A DNA stretch of 64,000 nucleotides from Lycium barbarum (Eukaryota > Streptophyta > Magnoliopsida > Solanales > Solanaceae). Location: NCBI RefSeq assembly GCF_019175385.1, contig NC_083348.1, positions 48,134,950 through 48,198,949 of the forward strand, given 5' to 3'. A model generated the notes under the pieces. The model was not told where the DNA came from. It searched no databases and saw only the letters and a program-made list of their open reading frames with translations. Shown piece by piece: positions 9,459 to 22,499 of the stretch (position 1 is the first letter of the stretch; each line of letters begins with the position of its first letter). A program made the translations under genes and the position numbers.

Positions 9459-10867
9459 TGTTATATCCCGTATTTTGCACATTCGGATAATTTGAGATAA
9501 TTGTGACTAGTAAGATATAAGACAATATTTTTGTTCTTATTTCATACATAAGTTGTTCATGAAAATATTGATGCGGAAATATTAAGGAAGGCTAAGGGAA
9601 AAATTGGAAATTTGGAAAATAGTTTCATGAATTACAAAAATTGGACATGAAATAATTGGGCTTGGAAAATTCAAAAAAAAAAAAAAAAAAAGAGGCCCAA
9701 AGGGGGGCCGGCCATAGGGGGATGGGCCAAGGTCCACGTGGAATTTAAATTGGGTAATAAAAAGAGAAGGGCTATACCATTTGTCATTCCATTTTCAAGA
9801 ACTTTCAAGAAAAAGAAGAATAGAGAGCAAGAAGAGAGGGGTTTCGGCCAAAGGAAAAAAAAAAGAGAAGAAAAATTTGAAGCCTTTCATCTTGATTAAA
9901 AAAAAATACTCTTCTAGTATTCCTACTAATTTAAAGACCCTCTTTAACGTGGTATAATTATTGAAGCAAGAAAACTACTCTTGGTGGCAAGTTCAGAAAT
10001 TCTAGTCAAGTGGAAAGTTGAGGAAAAAGATCTTGCGAGGCCAGAGGCTTAAGTTCGGATTAGCGTAGAAAGCGGGCAAGGTATGTAAGGCCTACCCTTT
10101 TATTCTTTGGCATGATCCTTATGAAATAAGTATATGACGTATTTGTATGACTTCAGAAAGATTCTTATTCTTAGAGCCATTACGATGACTACCGTTCTTG
10201 ATTTCCCATAAGCTGTTCCGTATGGTTTTGCTATGTATCTATGATGTCCGATGATGTGTATCTATGATGTTCGATCACGTGTATCTATGATGTCCGAAGT
10301 TTGGCCAATATGTTTCCGAATGGCATTTGAGAAACAAATGATATGACTATAGTTTTGACCTTCCAAATGTTAACACATTCGATTATTCCATCGAGCCTCT
10401 GATATGTTTTGATACGTACACATAGTCCCAAAAGCTCTATTTGATTCGATTCATAACGATATCCGAAGCTACTTGACATGATTATTGCTCTAATTTTCCA
10501 AAAATGGCTCCTGAAATGCTTATAGAGCGTTCTGTACTTCAAACGCTCGTAACTTTCTTATACTAAGTCGGATTGACTCGAAACTTGTTTTCTGAGCCTT
10601 CAGGGGTCGGTGAGTATACTTGTCCATCGAGTCTTAGAATTGATTTATATACATAAGGTTCTCGATACTCCGCTCGTGCGTGCTACTATCATATCGACCG
10701 CCGAGCCTCGGGCCGGTTATATCATTATGTGCACTATGTTATACTCGCCACTAACATGTTATGTTATATATGGATCGGAGCCGACGCCTCGGCAGCATGA
10801 TATGTTCTGTTTTCTGCATATATATGAGTAAGATATGATTTTAAAAGGAAGTATTATTAAGGATATG
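9459..10867 (+). repeat. Element 2 3' LTR, first part
   Basis: It is nearly identical to 3703-5098 and is cut by element 3 after GGATATG. It resumes at 22099. Confidence 0.93.
10863..10867 (+). repeat. Target-site duplication ATATG, left of element 3
   Basis: ATATG precedes TGTCACGACC here and follows GATATAACA at 22094-22098. Confidence 0.93.
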
Positions 10868-13800
10868 TGTCACGACCCAACCCCGTGGGCCGCGACCAGT
10901 GCCCGAGCTGGGCACCTATACGTACCCGATACCCCAAATTAGCATATTAACAGAATAATAATATAATAATAATATTAGTGGTCGCTACAGAATTTAGCAG
11001 AAAAACAGACTTGGCACACATAGGCCGATAAGGCCATCACAGAACAGAATATCCCAAACATATGTACAGAACCCACACAGATGTATCCACAGACCTCTAC
11101 AGAACATATCATAATCATAAGACGGGACAGGGCCCCGTCATACCCTGAACAAAGTACATATCCAGATAGCAGTGACAGACTGTACCAAAAGATGGGCTCT
11201 GTAGAAGAGAGCGCCCCAAATAGCAGAAATAGGATCCTAAACGTGTGGATCAGCGAACCTGTCGTCAGTACCTGCGCGGCATGAAAACGCAGCCCCCGAA
11301 GAAAGGGGGTCAGTACGAAATATGTACTGAATATGTAAAGCGGAATCACAGAAGGCAAATCATAATGGTTACAGAAAATGAGTACAGAATCCAGAGTGTC
11401 ATATCATATCATATCCGGTCCCTGACACGGGACTCGGCAGACAGAATGTGGCCACCCTCACGACGCTGGTGCCACTATACAGAGGAATCAGAAAAAGGGG
11501 CGTGGCCCCGTATCATAAAATGTCATATCAGAATGGCCATAACAGATCAGATCAGAATAGGCGGACATGGCACATCATACTCCACAGACCCATGTACGCG
11601 TATACCTGCCCCCTCACATCGGGGCGCGGCGAACAATGCAGAGAATTACGCTTGACAACATATCCTGGCCCGGGCTCAGTGTGGGAAACATTGGGACATC
11701 CACGAATGGAATAGTGAGAGACTAATGCAATTTAAAAATATAATAAATGTTTTCAAAGACTCGATGAAGCGTATCAAAGACAAACAAATCCAATGGGGTC
11801 GGACGGAATCATAATAAATGTATTTCGGATATCATAATAAATTACAGAAGTATAACTTTCCCGAAGTCATTCCGAGTGTCAAAATAATTTATAATATTTA
11901 ACAGAATATTTAAAATAATATTCATTAAGCGATTAGTAGGGTAATTAAAACATTTCTTTCAAAAATCGCTTAAAAAGGAAGCTTTAACACATTAGGGGCA
12001 AAAACGTAAATAGTGGGCCCGCCTCAGAACAAATAAGGTGGCGGGCTCAAATTGTGCCCTCTAAACATATAATATCATCTACGAAGGTTATACAGACATT
12101 CTATGACTTTCTGAGTAACTTAGAGCACAATTGCATAATTTCAGAAAAAGCGTATCAAAATGGTTCAATTCTACTGAAGGAAAAACTGAAATTTTGTCTT
12201 GCGGATTCCGAGGGCCAAGAGGTCCTTCGAGGCCCGGATCCGACCCTAATACACTAAGGGCATGCCAAGGGAAGAATTTGGTTTGCTTTACATACCTTTC
12301 ACGCTCCTTAAGCCTTTCCAAACTCACTTCCCGTTTCGTCGAAAAACTGCAATTGGTCAAGTTTACCAATTGTAAGCTATGAATACCAAAGTTTCAACTT
12401 AATGCATATTTGGCTACCGAAATTTCGGCAGCACTTCCCCTATACATATAGCACCCCGAGGATTCAACTCGGCTATAAATCATCAACAACAACCCAAACG
12501 ACAACAACAATATCAACAATGAACATTAAAAACACAAATATCCTTCAACTAGTCATTTTTCTCACAAGTTGACATAATCTTCAATTCAACCCAACTTTCA
12601 ACTAAGATCAATAATTTCATATTCAACAACCATCATGATCATCACCATATAGTTCTAGAAACATTTCATATCGTTTTCCTTAAGATATACACTCGATATA
12701 CATGATATACAATCTTCCGCCAAAATCATAACTTATGCAAAACATCAAATCTTTGGCATACAACTTCATAACAAATTTCCAACTTCCAAATTCATCAACC
12801 ATAATCATAATTCACATCTTAACAACTTCATTTCCATAATATCACAAAATTATTCTAAAGTGACATAATCATCTATATTCCAACTTCAACCAAAATTCAT
12901 TCAACTTTCATTCCCAATATAATTTCCATCTTAACCACAACTAGAATGCAACATAAAATTCAACTCATATATGTATACAACATATATACACCCATGGCTA
13001 CATATATATATACATACCCACTTTGCAAACTTCCTTATTTCCATAATTTCTACTCATTTCCACATACCACAACATAAACAAACCTTCATAACATAAGAAA
13101 AAGGAATTGATTCTTACCTTTTTCTACAAACTTCTTCACTTGAACAAGTTGTCAACTTGAAGAAATAAGTGCTCCTTCTTCCAAAACAATTACACCAAGT
13201 TGTAGAGGACACTTAATTTAGTAGGAATTCAACAAGAAAATAATTTTAGAGGCAAGATTTTGAGGGGTGATTTTTCTATGGCCAAACCCGAAATGCCCTC
13301 TTTTTGTTCTTGTTTTTCTCTTGTTTTTCCTCCTATTCTTTCTCTTGAAAGTTCTATGGAATTTGGATGATTAAGTGGTCTTTTATTCATTGACCACATG
13401 ACTTAATTCCATGGGCTTGGATCATTTTTATGGACCATGGCCGAATGGCTCCTCACTTGGGCCTGAATTTGTTTTCATTTTTTTTTGGGCCAACTCGGTT
13501 GGTCCCGAGTTGGGCCTAGCCCACTTACCTTTCGACCTTAAAACGTTTATATCTCCTTGTACCGACGTCACCTGGGAACCCACGACCTATGGATGGAAAG
13601 CTAATTCAATTATCTACAACTTCTATTTCAAGGTATTTTCGAAATTCCAAACTTACAATACAGTTTTTGCCCCCCAAAGTCAGGTCACCCGAAAACGTTT
13701 TCTTAAAAATATTCGTTTGGAGGGTTTCCACTTTGATTTGGTCCAAGGGTACTTCATGAGTTGTGTTTAACTTTACATATGTGATTCATATGACTTTTCA

Positions 13801-13877
13801 GATGTTCCAAAAAAAATCTCGGTATGTGGGCCCCACCCCAGCAGATACTCCGAGGTTAAAAAATACGGGATATAACA
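10868..13877 (-). repeat. Element 3 3' LTR (3,010 bp)
   Basis: On the minus strand it starts TGTTATATCCCG at 13877 and ends GTCGTGACA at 10868. The LTR core with hairpin B (CCCCC/GGGGG, 11293-11309) lies near its downstream end. Confidence 0.93.
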
Positions 13878-13893
13878 TCCTCCCCCCCTTTAG
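13878..13893 (-). other. Polypurine tract, element 3
   Basis: On the minus strand this is TCTAAAGGGGGGGAGGA, ending right at the 3' LTR start. Confidence 0.88.
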
Positions 13894-13913
13894 AACATTC
13901 GTCCTCGAATGTT
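13894..13913 (-). promoter_or_regulatory. Pre-polypurine-tract hairpin (element 3)
   Basis: AACATTCG and CGAATGTT pair around a 4-base loop, as in element 2. Confidence 0.6.
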
Positions 13914-13987
13914 AAATTAATCTTATAGGGTCTGAAAATGCTTCGGGGGAGTTTCTTTTTATGGTCAGCACATATGTTACACATTCA

Positions 13988-14515
13988 TTATTGAATATAA
14001 TTAAGCAAGGATTTTAGATTACCTGTGGGCATAGGGAACAAATGAGGATATTTCTTCTTCATTTCCTCTTCGGCCTCCCATGTCATTTCCTCCCTATTAT
14101 CGTTCCGCCACAGTACCTTAACAGAGGCTACATCTTTATTCCGAAGCCTCCTTACCTGACGATCCAAAATAGATACGGGCTGCTCCTCGTACGATAGTTG
14201 CTCCGTCACCTGAATATCATCAGCAGGAAATATTCTGGAAGGGTCACCGACGCATTTACGAAGCATAGAGATGTGAAATACCGGATGTACCGCTTCCAAA
14301 TCAGATGGCAAATCTAGCTCATAGGCGACATTTCCAGCTTTCCGAACAATCTGATAAGGCCCAATATAACGCGGACTGAGCTTACCCTTTCTGCCGAACC
14401 GCATCACGCCTTTCATAGGCGATACCTTCAGGAATACCCAATCGCCTACCTGAAACTCCAACGGTCGACGCCGTTTATCCGCGTATGACTTCTGTCGACT
14501 CTGGGCTGCCAACAG
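13988..14515 (-). pseudogene. Integrase C-terminus with chromodomain-like end (element 3)
   Basis: About 174 codons continue the integrase frame after a TGA at 14513-14515. Visible blocks are AAQSRQKSYADKRRRPLEF, the GPY-type stretch LSPRYIGPYQIV, VHPVFHISMLRK, and a C-terminal chromodomain-like block VKVLWRN...EEMTWEAEEEM ending YPHLF. This last block is typical of Tekay/Del chromoviruses, whose chromodomain is thought to steer integration into heterochromatin. The TGA replaces the Arg expected in RERLLAAQ-type sequence, which fits CGA to TGA. Confidence 0.88.
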
Positions 14516-16051
14516 TCACTCCCGAATAAGTTTTACCTTGTCCACGGCCTGCTGGACCATATCTGGGCCAATCAACTCTGACTCGCCAATATCAAACCAG
14601 CCAATCGGCGATCTGCATTTCCTGCCATATAGAGCCTCGTACGGAGCCATCTGGATGCTGGAATGGTAACTGTTATTATATGCAAACTCAATCAATGGCA
14701 AGTGATCATCCCAGCTGCCTCTGAAATCAATAACGCAGGCCCGCAACATATCCCCCAGCGTCTGTATAGTGCGCTCGGCCTGTCCGTCGCTCTGAGGATG
14801 AAAGGCTGTGCTCAGACTCACCTGAGTCCCTAGACCCTCCTGAAACGACCTCCAGAAACGCGCCGTAAACTGGGCGCCTCTGTTAGAAATAATAGATATA
14901 GGAACTCCGTGAAGCTTCACAATCTCTCTAATATAGAGCCTGGCATAATCCTCGGCGGAATAAGTAGTCCTGACGGGAAGAAAATGGGCTGATTTCGTCA
15001 GCCTATCAACAACGACCCAGATGGAATCATACTTCCGTGGAGTGCGAGGCAAACCTGTAATGAAGTCCATATTAATAACCTCCCACTTCCAAGTCGGGAT
15101 TTCCATCTCCTGCAACAGTCCACCCGGCTTCTGATGCTCAATCTTGACCTGCTGACAATTAGGGCACTGGGCGACGAACTCTGCAATATCCTGCTTCATG
15201 CCGTCCCACCAGTATAAGCATCGGAGATCATGGTACATCTTCGTAGACCCAGGATGGACCGAATAGCGAGCATAATGTGCCTCGCTCATAACCTGTTGCC
15301 GAAGGCCTGCAATATCAGGTACACACAACCTGCCTCTGTATAACATAGTGCCGTCCGGTGAAAACTCGAACGGAGTCCTCTCCTTATCATAGGCTGTGTC
15401 CCTGTACCAAGCTAAGACAGGATCCTCAAACTGATGCCGCTTAATATCGTCCCTGATAGATGACTCAGAAACCCCTCGAACAGAAATCCGTGTATCTCCA
15501 GAATCGGCTAGACGAACCCCGAGACTAGCCAACTGCTGAATATCACGGGCTATCTCTCTCCTGTCTGGCTGTAAATCGGCCAAACTGCCCATAGACTTCC
15601 GACTGAGCGCATCGGCAACAACATTAGCCTTACCCGGATGATACAGAATATCCACGTCATAATCTTTCAGAAGCTCCAGCCACCTCCGCTGTCGCAAATT
15701 AAGCTCTCTCTGCCTAAAAATATACTGGAGACTCTTATGATCAGTATAGATATCCACATGAATGCCATATAAATAGTGTCTCCATACCTTCAGAGCATGA
15801 ATCACCGCTGCGAGCTCCAGATCGTGGGTAGGATAATTCTTCTCATGCTTTTTGAGCTGCCGGGAAGCATACGCTATAACTCTGCCGTGCTGCATCAATA
15901 CACAGCCTAACCCCATGCCAGAAGCGTCACAATAAATAACATACCCGTCCGGTCCCTCTGGAAGAGTCAGAACTGGGGCTGTAGTCAGCTTCTCCTTCAG
16001 CAACTGGAAGCTCCGTTCACAAGCGTCAGACCACTGGAACTTAGCTCCCTT
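14516..16051 (-). pseudogene. RNase H and integrase part of element 3 pol
   Basis: The frame is open from the stop at 16052 to the TGA at 14513, about 495 codons from the first Met at 16003. RNase H shows [30 protein letters not shown] and [11 protein letters not shown]. The integrase zinc finger shows [10 protein letters not shown] and CPNCQQ. The catalytic core shows [25 protein letters not shown] and [12 protein letters not shown]. The second catalytic Asp, normally in a DRG-type motif, is Asn here (codon 14882-14884, a G-to-A change). This should abolish strand transfer. RNase H would degrade template RNA and the integrase would join cDNA to the chromosome. Confidence 0.92.
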
Positions 16052-16536
16052 CTAAGTCAGCCTTGTCAAAGGCGCTGAAATCGAAGCAAACTTCTCCACA
16101 AACCTCCTGTAATAACCTGCTAACCCCAGGAAACTGCGTACCTCTGTGGGCGTCGTAGGTCTGGGCCAATTCTTCACGGCCTCAATCTTCTGTGTGTCCA
16201 CCCGGACACCATCAGCTGCAATAATATGCCCCAAAAGGCCACTGAAGACAGCCAGAATTCGCACTTAGAAAATTTCGCATATAACTTCTGATGCCAGAGT
16301 ACCCCTAATACCGATCTCAGATGATCTGCGTGCTCCGCCTCAGACCGAGAATAAACCAGGATATCATCAATGAATACAATTACAAACATATCCAATAATG
16401 GCCTGAATACCCGGTTCATCAAATCCATGAATACTGCGGGAGCATTTGTCAGCCCAAAAGACATAACCCTGAACTCGTAATGCCCATATCGGGTCCGGAA
16501 AGCTGTCTTAGGGATATCGGCCTCTCGTACTCGCAC
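16052..16536 (-). pseudogene. RT palm and thumb part of element 3 pol, with frameshift
   Basis: After the TAG at 16537-16539 the frame reads [20 protein letters not shown], then [15 protein letters not shown] and the catalytic box [10 protein letters not shown] frameshift near 16240 moves the reading to [13 protein letters not shown] and then [12 protein letters not shown]. It ends in a TAG at 16052-16054 before KGAKFQW. Both TAG codons stand where relatives have Gln (YHQLR and LTQK types). Confidence 0.9.
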
Positions 16537-17751
16537 CTAGTGGTAACCGGATCGAAGATCTATCTTCGAAAAACACTTAGCGCCCTGCAGCTGATCAAAC
16601 AAATCATCAATCCTGGGGAGGGGGTATTTATTCTTTATAGTTACCTTATTCAGCTGCCGATAATCAATACACATACGCAGCAACCCGTCCTTCTTACGCA
16701 CAAATAATACCGGGGCTCCCCAAGGCGAAGTACTAGGTCTGATGAAGTCCTTATCCAACAAATCTTTCAGCTGCTCCTTCAACTCCTTTAATTCTGCAGG
16801 CGCCATTCTATACGGAGGAATAGAGATAGGCTGAGTGTCTGGGAGTAAGTCAATAGAGAAATCTATCTCCCGCTCTGGAGGAAGACCTGGAAGCTCGTCG
16901 GGAAAAACATCTGGAAACTCATTAATCACGGGGACTGACTGAAGTGTCGGCGTCTCGGCGTCCAAGTCTTGCACCCGAACCAGATGATAGATATAACCCT
17001 TTCTGATCATTTTCTTTGCCTTAAGGTATGAAATAAACTTACCTTTCGGCGATGCTGTATTACCAGCCCAATTTATAACTGGCTCCCCGGGAAACTGGAA
17101 GCGAACTACCTTATTCTGGCAGTCAACATTAGCGTAACAGGAAGCTAGCCAATCCATACCCATAATAACATCAAATTCAGTCATATCTAACTCTACCAGA
17201 TCTGCCTTAGTGTCACGGTCACAAACGATCACAGAACAGTCTTTATAAACCTGTTTCGCTACAACAAAATCCCCTATCGGCGTGGCTACCTCAAATGGCT
17301 CTATAGGTTCAGACATAATACCAATTTTACCGGCAACAAGGGGTGAATTATATGATAAAGTCGAACCTGGATCAATTAATGCAGACACAGACCGAGAGAA
17401 GACCAATAAAGTACCTGTAACGACATTAGGAGATGCCTCCTGATCCTGGCGGCTGGCCAAAGAATAAATGCGGTTCGAAGGACCGCTAATACCAGAAGCT
17501 CCACCACGGCCTCTGCCGCGACCTGCTGGTGCTGGAAAACCCTGCCCCGTAGGGCGCATAGCCACTGACGACGATGAAGACCCAGCGGCTGATCCGGTAG
17601 GCTGTGCTGCACCACCCGAACTACCCTTATACGGGCAATCTCTCACAGAATGGCCCTGACGGCCACAAGAAAAGCATGCAACGGTGGCTCTGTAGCACTC
17701 TCCCGTATGGTATCTGCCGCAAAAAGAACACTGAACCCTGGGTGGCCTCAT
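16537..17751 (-). pseudogene. Zinc knuckle, protease and first RT part of element 3
   Basis: These 404 codons follow gag in the same frame, separated only by a TAG at 17752-17754. Residues 8-39 hold the cysteine motifs [12 protein letters not shown] and [14 protein letters not shown]; the latter is a CX2CX4HX4C zinc knuckle that binds element RNA. A Gly/Ser/Arg-rich linker follows. The aspartic protease active site is IDPGSTLSY (about 126-134) and the second hallmark is VIMGMDWL (about 195-202). RT begins near residue 333 with [20 protein letters not shown] and ends at SGYH just before the TAG. The protease would cleave the polyprotein inside the particle. Confidence 0.92.
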
Positions 17752-18870
17752 CTAACCAGAACCCCTATCTGTCCGCGAACCTGAAGCCCTGGAGCTCTGG
17801 CTTGCTCCTGAATACCCTGGGCTATCGAACCTGCGACCTGTAGGCTGGGGAGGCGCGCTCTGCGCTGGCTGAGATGAAAATCTGCTAAGCTGCTGCGGCT
17901 GTTGGGGCTGTCTGCCCCGAAAGTCCCCAGATGACCTGGCCCTCTTGGGCTGTCTCCGATCCTGGCCCCTGTCAGGCTGGTGTCCTCCTCTGCCCCGATC
18001 CTCCATGCCCTGGGCATGGGCCTGGATATGGGCAATGTCCATACCGGGCTGAGCAGCCAATACTAAGCAGCTATCAACAAAATACCGATCCAGCCCCATA
18101 ATATATCTGTGCATCCGGTCCGCCATAGTAGCCACCACAGTAGGTGCATATCGGGCCAAGGAATCAAACTCCAAACTGTAGTCCCGGATACTGTGGCCCT
18201 TCTGCCTCAATAATAAGAATCTATCAGATCTGGCTCGTCGCAACTCTGGGGGCAGAAAATGTCCAAGAAATGCCTGAGAAAAATCGCCCCAAGCTGCTGG
18301 AGGAGCGCCGTCCCCCCTGGATAGCCCCCATGACTCGTACCAGTTCGCCGCCACATCATATAACCGGTACGAAGCTAACGCGACTGACTCTGTCTCGGAA
18401 GCATTAATCAAATCTAGAGTGTGTCGCATCTTCCTGATAAACTCCTCAGGATCCTCCTCGGGCTTTGTCCCGAAGAACTCTGGAGGGTTACAAGTCAAAA
18501 ACTCACGGGCTCTCGAACTATCACGCCTGACTGCCCGGTCACCTCCCAGTCCATGCCCCTGAACCTGCCCTGCCACAAGTCTAGTCAGCAACTGGACTGC
18601 CTCCCTCATAGACTGATCCTCAGTGCCTGGCCGTGGAGCTGGAGGCTCAGGTACTGGAACTGCGGGAGCTGGCAGTGGAGCCATCCCCCGATCTGCAGCT
18701 ACGGCTGCCCCAATCTCTTCCACGAGTGGCGGTGTAGAAGAACCCTCTGTCTGGGGCAAAGTCTCCGGAGCAATATATACCTGGGCCCTGGTAGTCCTCT
18801 GGACCCGGCTAGTCTCTCCTACGGCAACTGACTTGGCCTTTTGGGCTGCTGTCGCCTTTTTTGGAGGCAT
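17752..18870 (-). pseudogene. Gag of element 3, ended early by TAG
   Basis: Gag forms the virus-like particle that packages element RNA. I chose the ATG at 18870, which gives MPPKKATAAQKAK. Element 5 has the same start, and the six upstream codons of the longer frame are not conserved. The retrotransposon-gag block runs from about residue 120 with EFLTCNPPEFFGTKPEEDPEEF, NWYESW and FLPPELRRARSDRF. A basic Gln/Arg-rich tail follows. The TAG at 17752 falls at GSG-stop-MRPP, where element 5 has GPGQSRPP, so the stop replaces a Gln. In an intact element this would be one gag-pol frame. Confidence 0.9.
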
Positions 18871-18976
18871 ATCTGCAAATATAGCCACTCGTTAGGAAGG
18901 GGTCTTCCTGATAACACAGCTCTATCGCACGATCTAAGACAGAAAGAAGGGTAGTATCCTAAATGCCCTGTAGCCT

Positions 18977-19016
18977 CCTGTTTATAGGCGTGGTGCACAA
19001 CACACCGATAAACAAG
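18977..19016 (-). promoter_or_regulatory. Leader hairpin with loop GTGCAC (element 3)
   Basis: On the minus strand the lower stem is CTTGTTTAT/ATAAACAGG and the upper stem GGTGTG/CACGCC, which keeps pairing although its right arm differs from element 2. The loop ends in GTGCAC (18993-18998). Confidence 0.6.
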
Positions 19017-19057
19017 ACTCTACTAGACACGGTCTGTGGACATTCCGAGGACGAACT

Positions 19058-19069
19058 GCTCTGATACCA
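19058..19069 (-). other. Primer binding site, element 3
   Basis: TGGTATCAGAGC on the minus strand starts four bases past the 5' LTR end. It is of the initiator Met tRNA type. Confidence 0.85.
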
Positions 19070-19073
19070 CTTT

Positions 19074-22000
19074 TGTCACGACCCAACCCCGTGGGCCGCG
19101 ACCAGTGCCCGAGCTGGGCACCTATACGTACCCGATACCCCAAATTAGCATATTAACAGAATAATAATATATTAATAATATTAGTGGTCGCTACAGAATT
19201 TAGCAGAAAAACAGACTTGGCACACATAGGCCGATAAGGCCATCACAGAACAGAATATCCCAAACATATGTACAGAACCCACACAGATGTATCCACAGAC
19301 CTCTACAGAACATATCATAATCATAAGACGGGACAGGGCCCCGTCATACCCTGAACAAAGTACATATCCAGATAGCAGTGACAGACTGTACCAAAAGATG
19401 GGCTCTGTAGAAGAGAGCGCCCCAAATAGCAGAAATAGGATCCTAAACGTGTGGATCAGCGAACCTGTCGTCAGTACCTGCGCGGCATGAAAACGCAGCC
19501 CCCGAAGAAAGGGGGTCAGTACGAAATATGTACTGAATATGTAAAGCGGAATCACAGAAGTCAAATCATAATGGTTACAGAAAATGAGTACAGAATCCAG
19601 AGTGTCATATCATATCATATCATATCATATCCGGTCCCTGACACGGGACTCGGCAGACAGAATGTGGCCACTCTCCCGACGCTGGTGCCACTATACAGAG
19701 GAATCAGAAAAAGGGGCGTGGCCCCGTATCATAAAATGTCATATCAGAATGGCCATAACAGATCAGATCAGAATAGGCGGACATGGCACATCATACTCCA
19801 CAGACCCATGTACGCGTATACCTGCCCCCTCACATCGGGGCGCGGCGAACAATGCAGAGAATTACGCTTGACAACATATCCTGGCCCGGGCTCAGTGTGG
19901 GAAACATTGGGACATCCACGAATGGAGTAGTGAGAGACTAATGCAATTTAAAAATATAATAAATGTTTTCAAAGACTCGATGAAGCGTATCAAAGACAAA
20001 CAAATCCAATGGGGTCGGACGGAATCATAATAAATGTATTTCGGATATCATAATAAATTACAGAAGTATAACTTTCCCGAAGTCATTCCGAGTGTCAAAA
20101 TAATTTATAATATTTAACAGAATATTTAAAATAATATTCGTTAAGCGATTAGTAGGGTAATTAAAACATTTCTTTCAAAAATCGCTTAAAAAGGAAGCTT
20201 TAACACATTAGGGGCAAAAACGTAAATAGTGGGCCCGCCTCAGAACAAATAAGGTGGCGGGCTCAAATTGTGCCCTCTAAACATATAATATCATCTACGA
20301 AGGTTATACAGACATTCTATGACTTTCTGAGTAACTTAGAGCACAATTGCATAATTTCAGAAAAAGCGTATCAAAATGGTTCAATTCTACTGAAGGAAAA
20401 ACTGAAATTTTGTCTTGCGGATTCCGAGGGCCAAGAGGTCCTTCGAGGCCCGGATCCGACCCTAATACACTAAGGGCATGCCAAGGGAAGAATTTGGTTT
20501 GCTTTACATACCTTTCACGCTCCTTAAGCCTTTCCAAACTCACTTCCCGTTTCGTCGAAAAACTGCAATTGGTCAAGTTTACCAATTGTAAGCTATGAAT
20601 ACCAAAGTTTCAACTTAATGCATATTTGGCTACCGAAATTTCGGCAGCACTTCCCCTATACATATAGCACCCCAAGGATTCAACTCGGCTATAAATCATC
20701 AACAACAACCCAAACGACAACAACAATATCAACAATGAACATTAAAAACACAAATATCCTTCAACTAGTCATTTTTCTCACAAGTTGACATAATCTTCAA
20801 TTCAACCCAACTTTCAACTAAGATCAATAATTTCATATTCAACAACCATCATGATCATCACCATATAGTTCTAGAAACATTTCATATCGTTTTCCTTAAG
20901 ATATACACTCGATATACATGATATACAATCTTCCGCCAAAATCATAACTTATGCAAAACATCAAATCTTTGGCATACAACTTCATAACAAATTTCCAACT
21001 TCCAAATTCATCAACCATAATCATAATTCACATCTTAACAACTTCATTTCCATAATATCACAAAATTATTCTAAAGTGACATAATCATCTATATTCCAAC
21101 TTCAACCAAAATTCATTCAACTTTCATTCCCAATATAATTTCCATCATAACCACAACTAGAATGCAACATAAAATTCAACTCATATATGTATACAACATA
21201 TATACACCCATGGCTACATATATATATACATACCCACTTTGCAAACTTCCTTATTTCCATAATTTCTACTCATTTCCACATACCACAACATAAACAAACC
21301 TTCATAACATAAGAAAAAGGAATTGATTCTTACCTTTTTCTACAAACTTCTTCACTTGAACAAGTTTTCAACTTGAAGAAATAAGTGCTCCTTCTTCCAA
21401 AACAATTACACCAAGTTGTAGAGGACACTTAATTTAGTAGGAATTCAACAAGAAAATAATTTTAGAGGCAAGATTTTGAGGGGTGATTTTTCTATGGCCA
21501 AACCCGAAATGCCCTCTTTTTGTTCTTGTTTTTCTCTTGTTTTTCCTCCTATTCTTTCTCTTGAAAGTTCTATGGAATTTGGATGATTAAGTGGTCTTTT
21601 ATTCATTGACCACATGACTTAATTCCATGGGCTTGGATCCTTTTTATGGACCATGGCCGAATGGCTCCTCACTTGGGCCTGGATTTGTTTTCATTTTTTT
21701 TTGGGCCAACTCGGTTGGTCCCTAGTTGGGCCTAGCCCACTGACCTTTCGACCTTAAAACGTTCATATCTCCTTGTACCGACGTCACCTGGGAACCCACG
21801 ACCTATGGATGGAAAGCTAATTCAATTATCTACAACTTCTATTTCAAGGAATTTTCGAAATTCCAAACTTACAATACAGTTTTTGCCCCCCAAAGTCAGG
21901 TCACCCAAAAACGTTTTCTTAAAAATATTCGTTTGGAGGGTTTCCACTTTGATTTGGTCCAAGGGTACTTCATGAGTTGTGTTTAACTTTACATATGTGA

Positions 22001-22093
22001 TTCATATGACTTTTCAGATGTTCCAAAAAAAATTTCGGTATGTGGGCCCCACCCCAGCAGATACTCCGAGGTTAAAAAATACGGGATATAACA
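19074..22093 (-). repeat. Element 3 5' LTR (3,020 bp)
   Basis: It starts TGTTATATCCCG at 22093 on the minus strand and ends GTCGTGACA at 19074. It is almost identical to 10868-13877. Hairpin B of the core is CCCCC/GGGGG at 19499-19515. Confidence 0.93.
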
Positions 22094-22113
22094 ATATGTA
22101 TATGTTACATGTA

Positions 22114-22499
22114 TGGATCAGGCTGCACGTTCCGCAGCAGTATAATATATGTATGGATCGGGCTGCACGTTCCGCAGCAATACATGTTATATATTTATGG
22201 ATCGGGCCGACCGTTCCTCGGCAGTATATGTTATATATTTATGGATCGGGCCGAACGTTCCTCGGCAGTATATGTTATATATTTATGGATTGGGCCGAAC
22301 GTTCCTCGGCAGTATATGTTATATATTTATGGATCGGGCCGAACGTTCCTCGGCAGTGTATGTTATATATATATGGATCAGGCCGAACGTTCCTCGGCAG
22401 TATATGTTATATATATATGCATCGGGCCGTACGTTCCTCGGCACTAATATGTTATATATGGATCGGGCCGTACGTTCCTCGGCACTATCACATTACATA
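22114..22499 (+). repeat. Minisatellite in element 2 3' LTR, about 9 units
   Basis: These are the same TGGATCGGGC units as at 5121-5547, but I count nine full units instead of ten. The two LTRs have therefore changed copy number since insertion. Confidence 0.88.

Larger units (their letters stand above)
10868..22093 (-). mobile_element. Element 3: Ty3/Gypsy chromovirus (Tekay/Del-like), gag-pol with stops
   Basis: This 11.2-kb reverse-strand element has LTRs at 19074-22093 (5') and 10868-13877 (3') and ATATG duplications. Gag, zinc knuckle, protease, RT, RNase H, integrase and a C-terminal chromodomain-like region follow in the usual Gypsy order. The two LTRs differ by roughly 16-20 substitutions by eye plus a 10-bp change in an ATATC repeat (3,010 versus 3,020 bp), so the insertion is young. 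The coding region nevertheless has four in-frame stops, a frameshift and a changed integrase catalytic residue. It is the best sample here of the machinery that may have moved its non-autonomous neighbours. Confidence 0.95.

Noticed and set aside
10975..11358. 127-codon ORF, repeated at 19181-19564, with hydrophobic stretches
   Set aside because: It lies in the LTRs of element 3, and the near identity reflects LTR pairing. I see no sign of coding.
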